A stretch of 14,184 nucleotides of DNA from Hadesarchaea archaeon (GTDB lineage Archaea > Hadarchaeota > Hadarchaeia > Hadarchaeales > Hadarchaeaceae). The notes beneath the pieces are model-generated. The model saw only the letters and a program-made list of their open reading frames with translations, was not told the DNA's origin and made no database searches. Below, piece by piece: positions 6,678-13,337 of this stretch. The DNA lies in the NCBI GenBank assembly GCA_023129675.1, contig JAGMBM010000064.1, forward strand, positions 1-14,184, written 5' to 3'. The position numbers and the translations under genes are program-made. How positions within the stretch are numbered: position 1 is the stretch's first letter; the number at the start of each line of letters is the position of its first letter.

Positions 6678-7483
6678 GCGAGTTCGAGAAGCTGAAAATA
6701 GTGACTAAATACGAGTTGCTGAAGCAGTTCCGGAGAAGGAGATTTTACGGAGCTTTGGTGCTTACCCTCCTCGCCGTGATCTTAATCATAGCGCTCTACA
6801 AAGGGTTGGATATCCCTGGGAAGTTATCTCCCCTCATCTCCGATTCCCCTGAACTTTTTGCGTTATTCGTAACGTCGGCAGGTGCAACCATACCAATTTT
6901 TGCAGCTGTGTTCTTCGCTGGGGACTCCATCGCTTCAGAATTCGAACATAAAACTGGTTACATCCTTTTCCCAAATCCGGTAAAGCGAAGCACTTTTGTC
7001 GTCGGGAAATATATCGCATGCCTTACTGTCACATCCCTTATTGTCATTTTTGCCTACGTCACCACGGTGATAGCGTTAGTCGGGATTTATCAACAGTTGC
7101 CAATCGAGGTATTTGGTTCGCTTGCCCTTGCACTGGTTTATGCAAACAGCGTGCTGGGTATCGCATTTCTCTACAGCTCAGCGCTCAAGGGAAGCATGGG
7201 TGCCACGATAGCCACACTCTTAACAATCATGCTAGTTTTTTCTGTCATCGAAGTCAGTTTGATATTTGCAAACATTGACCCGTGGTTCATGCATGGATAT
7301 GCGGGCGATTCGATTGCTAGTGTGTATGGGGTTCCTTTCGCGGCGGCGTTCGGTGGGGGGATGCCTGGGGGGATGGAGGCGAGGAACCCGGATCCGACTA
7401 CAAGCTTTTTTGTAATGTTAGGATACTTTATCGTCCCATTCATCCTGAGCATTTGGCTGACGAAGCGCAGGGAGATGCTCTAG
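6674..7483 (+). CDS. ABC-2 type transporter permease
   Basis: This 269-residue membrane protein pairs with the preceding ATPase. About six membrane segments are visible: 25-41, 62-82, 112-138, 146-170, 177-200 and 243-262. The cytoplasmic stretch GDSIASEFEHKTGYILFPNP (83-102), followed by KRSTFVVGKY, is the usual ABC-2 coupling motif (S-SE-E--TG, then P--R). The N-terminus is basic and cytoplasmic. A loop before the last segment is rich in Gly/Met/Pro (about 225-240) and probably external. The start is TTG 6674, overlapping the ATPase stop by 4 bases and 7 bases after GGAGG (6662-6666), so translation is coupled. Confidence 0.9.
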   Translation: MSEFEKLKIVTKYELLKQFRRRRFYGALVLTLLAVILIIALYKGLDIPGKLSPLISDSPELFALFVTSAGATIPIFAAVFFAGDSIASEFEHKTGYILFPNPVKRSTFVVGKYIACLTVTSLIVIFAYVTTVIALVGIYQQLPIEVFGSLALALVYANSVLGIAFLYSSALKGSMGATIATLLTIMLVFSVIEVSLIFANIDPWFMHGYAGDSIASVYGVPFAAAFGGGMPGGMEARNPDPTTSFFVMLGYFIVPFILSIWLTKRREML

Positions 7484-7530
7484 CCCTAATATCTTTTTGT
7501 CTGACGCGAAACACTGTTGTTGGATCGAAC

Positions 7531-8370
7531 ATGCTGAGAAATCTGCGAGAGGCGTTAAAGGGACAACTGACGGACGAAGAGCTCAAGCAACTAGGGCGCG
7601 CATTCGACATCGTTGGAAATATTGCGGTGGTTAAGCTGCCTGATGGGCTTCTGCCCAAAAAACACCTCATCGGCGAGGCCCTAATGCATGTCCACCGCCA
7701 CGTTCGAACGGTCCTCCGCCAGACGAGCGCGGTGAGGGGCGAGTTTCGGACGCGTGAATTAGAGGTCATAGCCGGCGAGCCCGAAACCGAAACAACTTAT
7801 CACGAGAGTGGATGTAGCTTCAAAGTTGACCTAGCTAAGGTGTATTTCTCACCTCGATTGGCTCATGAACGTCTCCGCATCGCCCAGCTGGTTAAACCCG
7901 GTGAAATAGTGACAAACCTGTTCGCTGGTGTGGGGTCCTACTCGATTGTCATAGCTAAGCACGGCCAAGCTTCACGGGTTTACTCGATCGACAAGAACCC
8001 GGCGGCATTCGACTACATGTGCACAAACATCCGCATCAACAAGGTTGGGGATCGAGTGATGGCGATTTTGGGAGACGCGAGGGAGGTGGTAGAAACTCAT
8101 TTGAGGGAGAAAACAGATCGAGTACTCATGCCCTTACCAGAGCTCGCCCGAGAGTTCTTCGACGTCGCATTGCTCGCGCTGAAGCCCGAGGGAGGCATGG
8201 TGCACTTCTACGATTTTGGGAAGGAACCCGAGCTTTTCAAGCCCTCACTCGAGTTTACCCGCGCCGCCGCGGCTGCGAAGGGGAGAAAGGTGGAGTTGCT
8301 CGAGAGCAGGGCGATTCGCTCTTATGCCACCAGAGTTTATCACATCGTGCTCGACTTGAAAGTATCCTAG
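7531..8370 (+). CDS. Trm5-type tRNA (guanine37-N1) methyltransferase family protein
   Basis: This class I SAM-dependent methyltransferase of the Trm5/Taw2 family modifies G37 next to the anticodon. The D2 region is visible as FDIVGNIAVVKLP (25-37) and FSPRLAHERLR (106-116). The Rossmann part shows LFAGVGSYSI (130-139), SIDKNPAAFDYMCTNIRIN (152-170) and MPLPELAREFF (200-210), ending in SYATRVYHIVLDLKV. RVLMPLP and SYATRVYH favour Trm5 over Taw2, whose equivalent reads MGYV. Motif I has TNLFAG where the family normally has Asp before the loop, giving Asn at residue 129. The N-terminal D1 domain of canonical archaeal Trm5 is absent. The frame extends back to TTG 7453 inside the permease gene, but I chose ATG 7531 because homology begins there and TAATAT (7487-7492) makes a TATA box at suitable distance. 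A wyosine-pathway role remains possible. Confidence 0.85.
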   Translation: MLRNLREALKGQLTDEELKQLGRAFDIVGNIAVVKLPDGLLPKKHLIGEALMHVHRHVRTVLRQTSAVRGEFRTRELEVIAGEPETETTYHESGCSFKVDLAKVYFSPRLAHERLRIAQLVKPGEIVTNLFAGVGSYSIVIAKHGQASRVYSIDKNPAAFDYMCTNIRINKVGDRVMAILGDAREVVETHLREKTDRVLMPLPELAREFFDVALLALKPEGGMVHFYDFGKEPELFKPSLEFTRAAAAAKGRKVELLESRAIRSYATRVYHIVLDLKVS

Positions 8371-8720
8371 GCCTGGCGCACGGTTATTCGATCTCCTGTC
8401 CGTGCAGCCTTAAATTTTTCAGCACCGCTCTTTATCCGAGCAAAAGTGTTCACAGGACTGATTGGCTGCGAGCGCCCAAAGAAGATACAGAAACCCGGAC
8501 CCTCGGGCCAATAAGAGACATCACCCGCTTGAGTTTTTGGTGTTGGATTTTCCGGTTCAACTTTTACCGGAATGCCGAAGTAAACCTCCTCCTTCCAGAT
8601 CTCCACTTCTGCATCGAACGGCAAAGCTTTCCAAATTGCATCGCAGGTATTGGGACATTGCTTTTCCAGTAACTCATCCTCGACCTCGAAGTCGCGGCAA
8701 GCGATGACAATTTTTCTCAC
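8367..8720 (-). CDS. Cyclophilin-like fold protein (TM1367-like family)
   Basis: This 117-residue protein matches the small cyclophilin-like beta-barrel family typified by Thermotoga TM1367. The diagnostic stretches are AEVEIWKEEVYFGIPV (37-52) and GDVSYWPEGPGFCIFFGR (67-83), the latter being the family's G-D-x-x-Y-W-P signature. The length is normal for the family. The function is unknown; these proteins lack demonstrated prolyl isomerase residues. The start is GTG 8720, because GGAGGT lies on the minus strand at 8735-8730, 9 bases before it. Its TAG and the TAG of the Trm5-type gene share the palindrome CTAG (8367-8370), so the two genes overlap tail to tail. It follows the beta-helix gene on the same strand after a 54-base gap. 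Confidence 0.85.
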   Translation of the reverse strand: MRKIVIACRDFEVEDELLEKQCPNTCDAIWKALPFDAEVEIWKEEVYFGIPVKVEPENPTPKTQAGDVSYWPEGPGFCIFFGRSQPISPVNTFARIKSGAEKFKAARTGDRITVRQA

Positions 8721-8729
8721 AGGGGCTAT

Positions 8730-8780
8730 ACCTCCAATATCTCGAGCTTGAAAATTTTGTTATTGAGCCAGTTTTTAAAT
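8730..8780 (-). promoter_or_regulatory. Probable promoter and SD of the cyclophilin-like gene
   Basis: On the minus strand ATTTAAAAAC (8780-8771), across the stop of the beta-helix gene, is a TATA candidate that would start transcription near 8750. GGAGGT (8735-8730) is a strong SD. The gene could therefore be expressed independently of the beta-helix gene upstream. Confidence 0.4.
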
Positions 8781-10427
8781 TGAATCGTTGAGTATTTCTA
8801 TTTGATAGATTTTAGGGTCATCCCACATCTCACAAGTTCTTTGAATTGACCACAGGTAATTTCCATTCCACGCAAGAGCCCAAGTATCTTTTGCGGGGGG
8901 ATAAATCTCACCAACGAGATTTCCTTCTATTGTAAATTTACCAATACCTTTTTCGCACCCGCCACTTGCCCAGAAATAATTTCCAGTCCAGACTATATCA
9001 CTATCGAAACGAATATTATTTTGAAGATATATCTCACCAACAAGATTTCCAGATTTATCAAGTTTGTACAATTTGGATCCGTCTCTACTTTTCAAATAAA
9101 GGTTATATCCATCAGTGGTCATACCCATTGTTCCGCCCTTTTCCTTTTCAGGAATTTCAAAGGAGTCATAAATCGTTATGTGGCCATCTTCTAATTTGAA
9201 TTTAAATATTTTTAAAAGACTAAAGTCGTTCACCCAAAAATATTCTCCATCGTATGCCAATCCTCTTGGGTTCATAATTTCATCATTTCCATATCTTTGG
9301 TAATCCCCCGTAACCGGGTCTATTTTTATAAAATCGAGTGATTCACCTATCTCACCGCTACCTAGACTAAATCTCCAAAGGTTATTTTCAGCGTAAACAA
9401 GGGCCCAACCAAAAGAAAGACCTTGACCAATTTTCTTTATCGTTCTTCTTGTTTCATCCACTTTATCATAGACATAAAGATATCTATCTTCAGGGGCCCC
9501 AGGTATATAATTTAATTTAAAGTTTTCTACATCCTTGTAATCAAATTCTGGTATCGAAATACCGCCTTCTCCATAATCATTATTTTCGATTTCTGCGGTA
9601 GAACCACCATAAACAGATATTGGGGGTTTTTGCCCGGTCCCGATATTTTCAAATTTGTTTTTTATAACAACAATATGAGATTCCATTCCTGCCGTGATAG
9701 CCGCATATTCTTCATTTTTGAAATAATTTCCTTCTAAATATGCGGTAGTTTTTTCACAATGAACCCCATAGTGGCCATCTCTAATGACATTGTACAGTAT
9801 CTGAACATTTTCATTATATTGCTCCAAGGCAATTTCATGGTAGCCATTTCTATATAACGTATTGGATCTAAAAATGGGCTTAGATCTTTCTGCGTACAAT
9901 CCTTCAGCATTATTCCATCTTATAATTGAATTAGATACAACAACTTCGGAATCAAACTGCTGTATTCCCATTTCGCCAAACTCTACAATTACATACTTAA
10001 ATTCGCTATTTTTTGTGTTACTCAAATATATCCCTTGCCAATCGCCATTGATAGGGTCATCGGCATCAGAAGTGAACCATATTCGTTTTTCTGGAGTCCC
10101 GACAGCTTTTAAGGTGCCCCCCTCAACCGCTATACCTAGTTTTTTCCAAGGTTCTTTATACCCCCTGTAGTGATTGAACTTGACCGTGGTTCCGGGTTCG
10201 ATGATCAACGTAATCCTTGGAGGCACTACCACGGTGCCTGTAACTAAGATTTCCCCCGACCAAGTTTCGTTCTGCTTAAGAGTGCCGGCCTTCGTCACTG
10301 GCTCCCTAGGCGCTTTCATCAGCGTGAGGTAAGCAACACCTCCGGTGAGGATGATAAGAAGCACTAGCGCAGCGGTTAAAAGTTTCTGGTTCATTAATCT
10401 CCCAATTAAGGGCGAATTTGCCCCCAT
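8775..10427 (-). CDS. Membrane-anchored beta-helix / beta-propeller surface protein
   Basis: A 550-residue extracellular protein. Residues 1-14 are a short basic cytoplasmic tail and 16-37 a hydrophobic signal-anchor (LLTAALVLLIILTGGVAYLTL) with no lipobox. Residues about 55-290 look like a right-handed parallel beta-helix: IIEPGTTVKFN (75-85), then rungs with repeated N-x-I/F patterns such as VVVSNSIIRWN, PIFRSNTLYRN, VQILYNVIRDG and AYLEGNYFKN. Residues about 335-550 carry propeller-like repeats, each with an x-x-W/Y-x-G-x-Y-x-W core: LAYDGEYFWVN, MTTDGYNLYLK, IVWTGNYFWAS and LAWNGNYLWSI. Two of the linkers are near copies, SGNLVGEIYL and EGNLVGEIYP. The function is unknown; such folds often bind or cleave polysaccharide. 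ATG 10427 has GGAGGT 7 bases upstream, and an internal ATG at residue 12 is the alternative. DNA for residues from about 92 onward is markedly AT-rich (roughly 27-45% GC in lines sampled), unlike the first 90 codons and both neighbours. Confidence 0.85.
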   Translation of the reverse strand: MGANSPLIGRLMNQKLLTAALVLLIILTGGVAYLTLMKAPREPVTKAGTLKQNETWSGEILVTGTVVVPPRITLIIEPGTTVKFNHYRGYKEPWKKLGIAVEGGTLKAVGTPEKRIWFTSDADDPINGDWQGIYLSNTKNSEFKYVIVEFGEMGIQQFDSEVVVSNSIIRWNNAEGLYAERSKPIFRSNTLYRNGYHEIALEQYNENVQILYNVIRDGHYGVHCEKTTAYLEGNYFKNEEYAAITAGMESHIVVIKNKFENIGTGQKPPISVYGGSTAEIENNDYGEGGISIPEFDYKDVENFKLNYIPGAPEDRYLYVYDKVDETRRTIKKIGQGLSFGWALVYAENNLWRFSLGSGEIGESLDFIKIDPVTGDYQRYGNDEIMNPRGLAYDGEYFWVNDFSLLKIFKFKLEDGHITIYDSFEIPEKEKGGTMGMTTDGYNLYLKSRDGSKLYKLDKSGNLVGEIYLQNNIRFDSDIVWTGNYFWASGGCEKGIGKFTIEGNLVGEIYPPAKDTWALAWNGNYLWSIQRTCEMWDDPKIYQIEILNDSI

Positions 10428-10440
10428 ATAAAGAACCTCC
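10410..10440. promoter_or_regulatory. Overlapping control elements of the beta-helix and PIN genes
   Basis: Within 31 bases lie three elements. The beta-helix SD GGAGGT is at 10440-10435 (-). A TATA candidate for the PIN gene, ATATAAA at 10426-10432 (+), would start transcription near 10455, just before ATG 10464. A near-perfect 14-base palindrome GGGCGAATTTGCCC spans 10410-10423. The TATA box overlaps the ATG of the opposing gene (10427-10425), so the two genes cannot be regulated wholly independently. No convincing TATA box for the minus-strand gene was found. Confidence 0.4.
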
Positions 10441-10463
10441 GCTCAAAGCCTTGGCGGGATGTT

Positions 10464-11216
10464 ATGGCAACGCGGGAGTTTGGAGCGGTGTGCGACGTAA
10501 GCGTGCTGGTCGACCGCGCGAGCTTCGAGCAGGCGCAGCGGTTGCTGGACGGAGGCGAGCTCTACTTGCCGTCTGCGACCTACTCTTGGCTGGCGCGCGA
10601 CAAGCTGATCGCCGTCCGGGGCAAGGCGCTCGGCTACAGCCTGGTGAGCCAGTTCGTGCGGGACCGAAAGCTGGTCGTCGTCTACCTGCCGGAGCTGCTC
10701 GATGAACTTTCGCGACGTCTGCTTTTTGGGGTGGAGCGAGAGGTGCCGCTCACTGACCTGCGGGCCTTGATGCTGGCGGCACACCTTCGGCTGCCCCTGC
10801 TGACGTTCGATGGAGGGGTCGTCGAGCGCCTGCGGGAGCACGTGGGGGCGCGGACGCTTTGGCAGCTCGACGCGCACGCTGACTGGCTGGCGCTCCGCGA
10901 GGTACTCGAGCTCTACCGCGAGCTGGCGAGCGATGTAGGCAGCTACATCCACAAAAACTTGAACGATGAGCGCGCGTTCGAGGGCTTGGTCGATGAGCTT
11001 CGAAAACAGCGCAGCGATAGCCTGCGGGGGGTGGTGGCAGCCGTGCGAAAGTTGAGCCAAGCAGGGGCAAATCCTGGCGAGCTCAGCTTTGAGTATGTAA
11101 CATGGGACCTGACGCCGCTCCTGCGCGAGTACCTCGAGCAGCACGTGTTGCAGCCGGAGGTCGTGCGAGAGCTGTGCGAGCGAGCGTTGCTGCTGGTCGC
11201 GAACCCACGCGGTTGA
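10464..11216 (+). CDS. PIN-domain protein with helical C-terminal extension
   Basis: The first 140 of 250 residues look like a PIN-fold nuclease domain. There is a first strand AVCDVSVLVDR (8-18) with candidate metal ligand D11, acidic residues E77 and E81 in the middle helix, then PLTDLRALMLAAHLRLPLLTFDG (95-117). The latter has the typical T-D-L-x-A-L-x-L-A helix (D98) and L-L-T-F-D strand (D116). The acidic set of an active metal-dependent ribonuclease thus appears present. Residues about 140-250 are mostly helical and charged, with no recognised domain, and make the protein longer than VapC toxins (about 130). It is very GC-rich beside an AT-rich neighbour. ATG 10464 has only a weak GGCGGGA before it but is well placed for the TATA at 10426. 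No antitoxin overlaps it; the RHH regulator 88 bases downstream has its own promoter. Confidence 0.7.
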   Translation: MATREFGAVCDVSVLVDRASFEQAQRLLDGGELYLPSATYSWLARDKLIAVRGKALGYSLVSQFVRDRKLVVVYLPELLDELSRRLLFGVEREVPLTDLRALMLAAHLRLPLLTFDGGVVERLREHVGARTLWQLDAHADWLALREVLELYRELASDVGSYIHKNLNDERAFEGLVDELRKQRSDSLRGVVAAVRKLSQAGANPGELSFEYVTWDLTPLLREYLEQHVLQPEVVRELCERALLLVANPRG

Positions 11217-11284
11217 TACAATCAGCCAAATTCAGAGGCAGACGCGTATGGTCGAGGAAAGCATAAGCTTTATACAATCGTATG
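11216..11284 (+). promoter_or_regulatory. Promoter with candidate operators for the RHH regulator
   Basis: CTTTATAC (11268-11275) is a good TATA box predicting transcription from about 11298, close to ATG 11305. Around it are AAAGC/GCTTT arms (11258-11262 and 11267-11271) and ATAC/GTAT arms (11272-11275 and 11280-11283). There are also two exact ATACAATC copies (11216-11223 and 11272-11279) and two CGTATG copies (11245-11250 and 11279-11284). Repeats at a TATA box are what an autorepressing ribbon-helix-helix protein would bind. Confidence 0.4.
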
Positions 11285-11304
11285 CAAATAAGGATTTCGG
11301 TGTT

Positions 11305-11631
11305 ATGAAACGGGCAACCATTCCTATTTCCCTGCCGATTGAGGAAGTAAAGAAGATCGACGACATGCGCGCGAAGTTGGGGTACCGTTCGAGAAACGAG
11401 GTGATAAGGGAGTCTATCAGGCGCTTCATCGAGGAAGTCGGAGAGATGAGAATCATCAAGTTGCGAGATGTGCCCAGAGAGAAGGCGAAGCGAGAGATAT
11501 TGGATTATCTCCGAAAGAAAGAGATCGCATACCCTAGCGACATAGCTGATGAACTAAGGCTAGATTACAGATTAGTAGCCGACATCATCCGCGAACTCTG
11601 GGAAGAAAAGAAAGTTGAAGATGTTAAATGA
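11305..11631 (+). CDS. Ribbon-helix-helix / winged-helix transcriptional regulator
   Basis: This 108-residue DNA-binding protein has two domains. Residues 1-44 are a CopG-type ribbon-helix-helix: the strand KRATIPISLPIEEV (2-15) would insert in the major groove of DNA as a dimer, followed by helices with GYRSRNEVIRESIRRFIEE (26-44), the standard RHH second helix. Residues about 58-108 look like a winged helix: KAKREILDYLRKKEIAYPSD (60-79) and DYRLVADIIRELWEEKKVEDV. The frame extends back to ATG 11248, but ATG 11305 is preferred because the TATA box at 11268 lies within the longer version and RHH proteins start immediately before the strand. Autorepression is likely given the repeats in its promoter. 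Its stop overlaps the start of a small gene (ATGA). Confidence 0.88.
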   Translation: MKRATIPISLPIEEVKKIDDMRAKLGYRSRNEVIRESIRRFIEEVGEMRIIKLRDVPREKAKREILDYLRKKEIAYPSDIADELRLDYRLVADIIRELWEEKKVEDVK

Positions 11632-11801
11632 TCCTCAGGGACATTGGGGACGGCATCATGGGCGAGAGGATCAGGTGCGAGTACCGGAAGAGCACCAAAC
11701 CGATCTTGATAGCGAAAGGTGCACACAGATATCAGAGAATCATCATCCACGGCTTGCCTGCGGAATGCTGGATTGAAAAGCCAATTAGGCTCTCGAAATA
11801 G
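11628..11801 (+). CDS. Small 57-residue protein coupled to the RHH regulator
   Basis: ATG 11628 overlaps the regulator's TGA as ATGA, the usual sign of coupled translation. The frame runs 57 codons to TAG 11799-11801 and ends 7 bases before the converging herA gene, so it fills the whole gap. The product is basic with ordinary composition: RDIGDGIMGERIRCEYRKS (4-22), then KPILIAKGAHRYQRIIIHG (24-42), then LPAECWIEKPIRLSK. Strand-like stretches PILIA and RIIIHG suggest a small alpha/beta or all-beta fold. There is no signal peptide or membrane segment. No family is recognised. A small protein downstream of an RHH regulator could be a toxin, a co-regulator or an unrelated passenger. A second antisense-type frame (11719-12096) overlaps it but looks like a shadow of herA. 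Confidence 0.6.
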   Translation: MILRDIGDGIMGERIRCEYRKSTKPILIAKGAHRYQRIIIHGLPAECWIEKPIRLSK

Positions 11802-11808
11802 TTCAAAC

Positions 11809-13326
11809 TTACATGAACGCCTTTGCGTCCTCGCGCTCTCGGCCACTGCGTCGTTCAAACTCTTTCGCAACCTCCTCCAAACTGGCACCGTGCGCCGACT
11901 CGCGCGAGCGCCTCTGTTTAACCCTCACGAAGATTGGGTGGTTGACGGCTTCCCCCGCGATCAAGGCCTCACCCACGGGCAGCGAGGAAATCATGTCCGC
12001 GACCTCCCCCGTTATCGCCTCCGACGACTGCTTGATGTGCTCGAGGTCGTAGGGGTTAGTGATGCGGAGGATGATGTTGGTGTTCGCCTGCGATAAAACG
12101 GTCGTCGATAGCCTCACCGGGCGCTGGGAGATGAGCACGAGCGAGGCGTAAAATTTGCGGCCCTCGCGAGCGAGCGTTTCGATTATCGACCTAGAAATTG
12201 CCGCCCTCTTGGATTCGCTCGATGGACAAAACTGATGGGCCTCCTCCAAGCAGAGCACGAACGGGGGTACGCGTCCACGCTTGCGGGCGTTGAATAGCCT
12301 CCGTGCCGCGTACGCTACGAGCATCTGTTTTTTCCTCAAACTTGTAATATCGCTCAAATCAACTATCACAGCTTTTCCGGGCTCAACGATGCTTTCCCAG
12401 CTCGGGTAATCGGCGCGGTCGAACAAGTCAAGCGAGCGGAGGTTGAAGAGCCACCCCAGCAAAGCCTGCTGAAGTTGTTTGTGGATTCTCTCATCCCGCT
12501 CTACGTGCGCGATCACCTCGTCGAGTCCAAAGGGCTCCTTGCCCGATCGCATCTCAGCTTGGAGCTTACTTAGCACGCGCTGGAGCTCCCGCGCCTGCAC
12601 GTCGGACATATCCGGCACGAATTCCTTGAACTGCCATGGGCTGAGGTTCGGCACACCTATCCTGAGTTCCCTCCCTTTGACGATGCTCACCCGGTCGGAG
12701 AAACTTTCAGCCAGGCCAACGTACTCGCCGTGGACATCGATTACGACTACTGCTACGCGCCCCCGCTCGGGCAGACGGTCGAGCAGCTCCTCAACCACCA
12801 CAGATGCAAAATGTGACTTCCCCGCGCCAGACATCGCGAGTACCGCCACGTGCTTGCGTAACAGCTTCGTGAGGTCGAGCCTTACGGGAACCTCATGGTG
12901 CCTGAGCTTCCCCAGTTCAACCCCACCGTCCTGATTTAACCCGAGAAAGCGCATCAGCGCCTCCGGTTCGGCCTCGCACACCTTCTGCCCTGGTGACGGC
13001 GGAAAAGTGGTCCGTTCGAGCCTATTTTCACCCTGGACCCCAAGCGCCTGAGCCTCGGCTATGAGGTACTCCCAACGATCAGCTGGAAAAATCGCCGTCA
13101 GGGGCCTGCCGCCTCGCTCGTACTCCTTGACCGATTCGGCCCGCATGAAGTACCGATTGGTTTTGATCAAGCCCGTGACGAAAGCTATCACCCGGCCCTC
13201 CTCGGTCTCGACCTCCACGAACTGCCCCTGTCTGACCGGCATTCTGCACCCGTTCTCAGTGACCACGAAGGTGAACTTGCTCGGCGAGGGGCCATCCACG
13301 GTCGCGACCACGGTTCCTAACTCCAC
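11809..13326 (-). CDS. herA: HerA bipolar DNA helicase / translocase
   Basis: This 505-residue hexameric ATPase of the HerA-FtsK superfamily works with NurA in DNA end resection alongside Mre11-Rad50. Residues 1 to about 100 form the HAS-barrel, including VRQGQFVEVETEEGRVIAFV (31-50). Next come Walker A AMSGAGKS (164-171), Walker B VAVVVIDVHGEY (191-202), the third strand PPFVLCLEEAHQF (354-366), the sensor-like SLVLISQRP (395-403) and HerA's typical TVLSQANTNIILRITNPYD (409-427) and DLEHIKQSS. The C-terminal tail (about 472-505) is charged and helical, as expected for the subunit-bracing arm. The length is normal. The start is GTG 13326, preceded by SD GAGGTGATC (13337-13329), which contains the nurA stop codon. 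The two are therefore co-translated, nurA first. Confidence 0.96.
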   Translation of the reverse strand: MELGTVVATVDGPSPSKFTFVVTENGCRMPVRQGQFVEVETEEGRVIAFVTGLIKTNRYFMRAESVKEYERGGRPLTAIFPADRWEYLIAEAQALGVQGENRLERTTFPPSPGQKVCEAEPEALMRFLGLNQDGGVELGKLRHHEVPVRLDLTKLLRKHVAVLAMSGAGKSHFASVVVEELLDRLPERGRVAVVVIDVHGEYVGLAESFSDRVSIVKGRELRIGVPNLSPWQFKEFVPDMSDVQARELQRVLSKLQAEMRSGKEPFGLDEVIAHVERDERIHKQLQQALLGWLFNLRSLDLFDRADYPSWESIVEPGKAVIVDLSDITSLRKKQMLVAYAARRLFNARKRGRVPPFVLCLEEAHQFCPSSESKRAAISRSIIETLAREGRKFYASLVLISQRPVRLSTTVLSQANTNIILRITNPYDLEHIKQSSEAITGEVADMISSLPVGEALIAGEAVNHPIFVRVKQRRSRESAHGASLEEVAKEFERRSGREREDAKAFM

Positions 13327-13328
13327 TC

Positions 13329-13337
13329 GATCACCTC
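13329..13337 (-). promoter_or_regulatory. herA Shine-Dalgarno overlapping the nurA stop
   Basis: GAGGTGATC on the minus strand (13337-13329) matches the archaeal anti-SD over nine bases. It includes the last two bases of the nurA TGA (13338-13336), coupling herA initiation to nurA termination. Confidence 0.6.

Noticed and set aside
7453..7530. 26-codon N-terminal extension of the Trm5-type protein
   Set aside because: It lies within the end of the permease gene, has no family similarity, and a promoter-like TAATAT lies inside it.
8019..8672. 217-codon plus-strand frame
   Set aside because: It overlaps the Trm5-type gene in another frame and runs antisense through the cyclophilin-like gene, both of which have clear family motifs; its own product has none.
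10443..11144. 233-codon minus-strand frame opposite the PIN gene
   Set aside because: High GC content makes long antisense frames. The product is low-complexity Arg/Gln/His-rich with no fold pattern, while the plus-strand frame has PIN motifs.
10464..11631. PIN plus RHH genes as a VapBC-like toxin-antitoxin pair
   Set aside because: The order is reversed, the genes are 88 bases apart, the RHH gene has its own TATA box, and the PIN protein is about twice the VapC size.
11719..12096. 125-codon plus-strand frame near the herA end
   Set aside because: It is mostly antisense to herA. The 57-codon frame starting at 11628 has ATGA coupling and a better composition.
12479..12934. 151-codon plus-strand frame inside herA
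   Set aside because: Ser/Arg/Thr-rich shadow of a well-conserved helicase gene.
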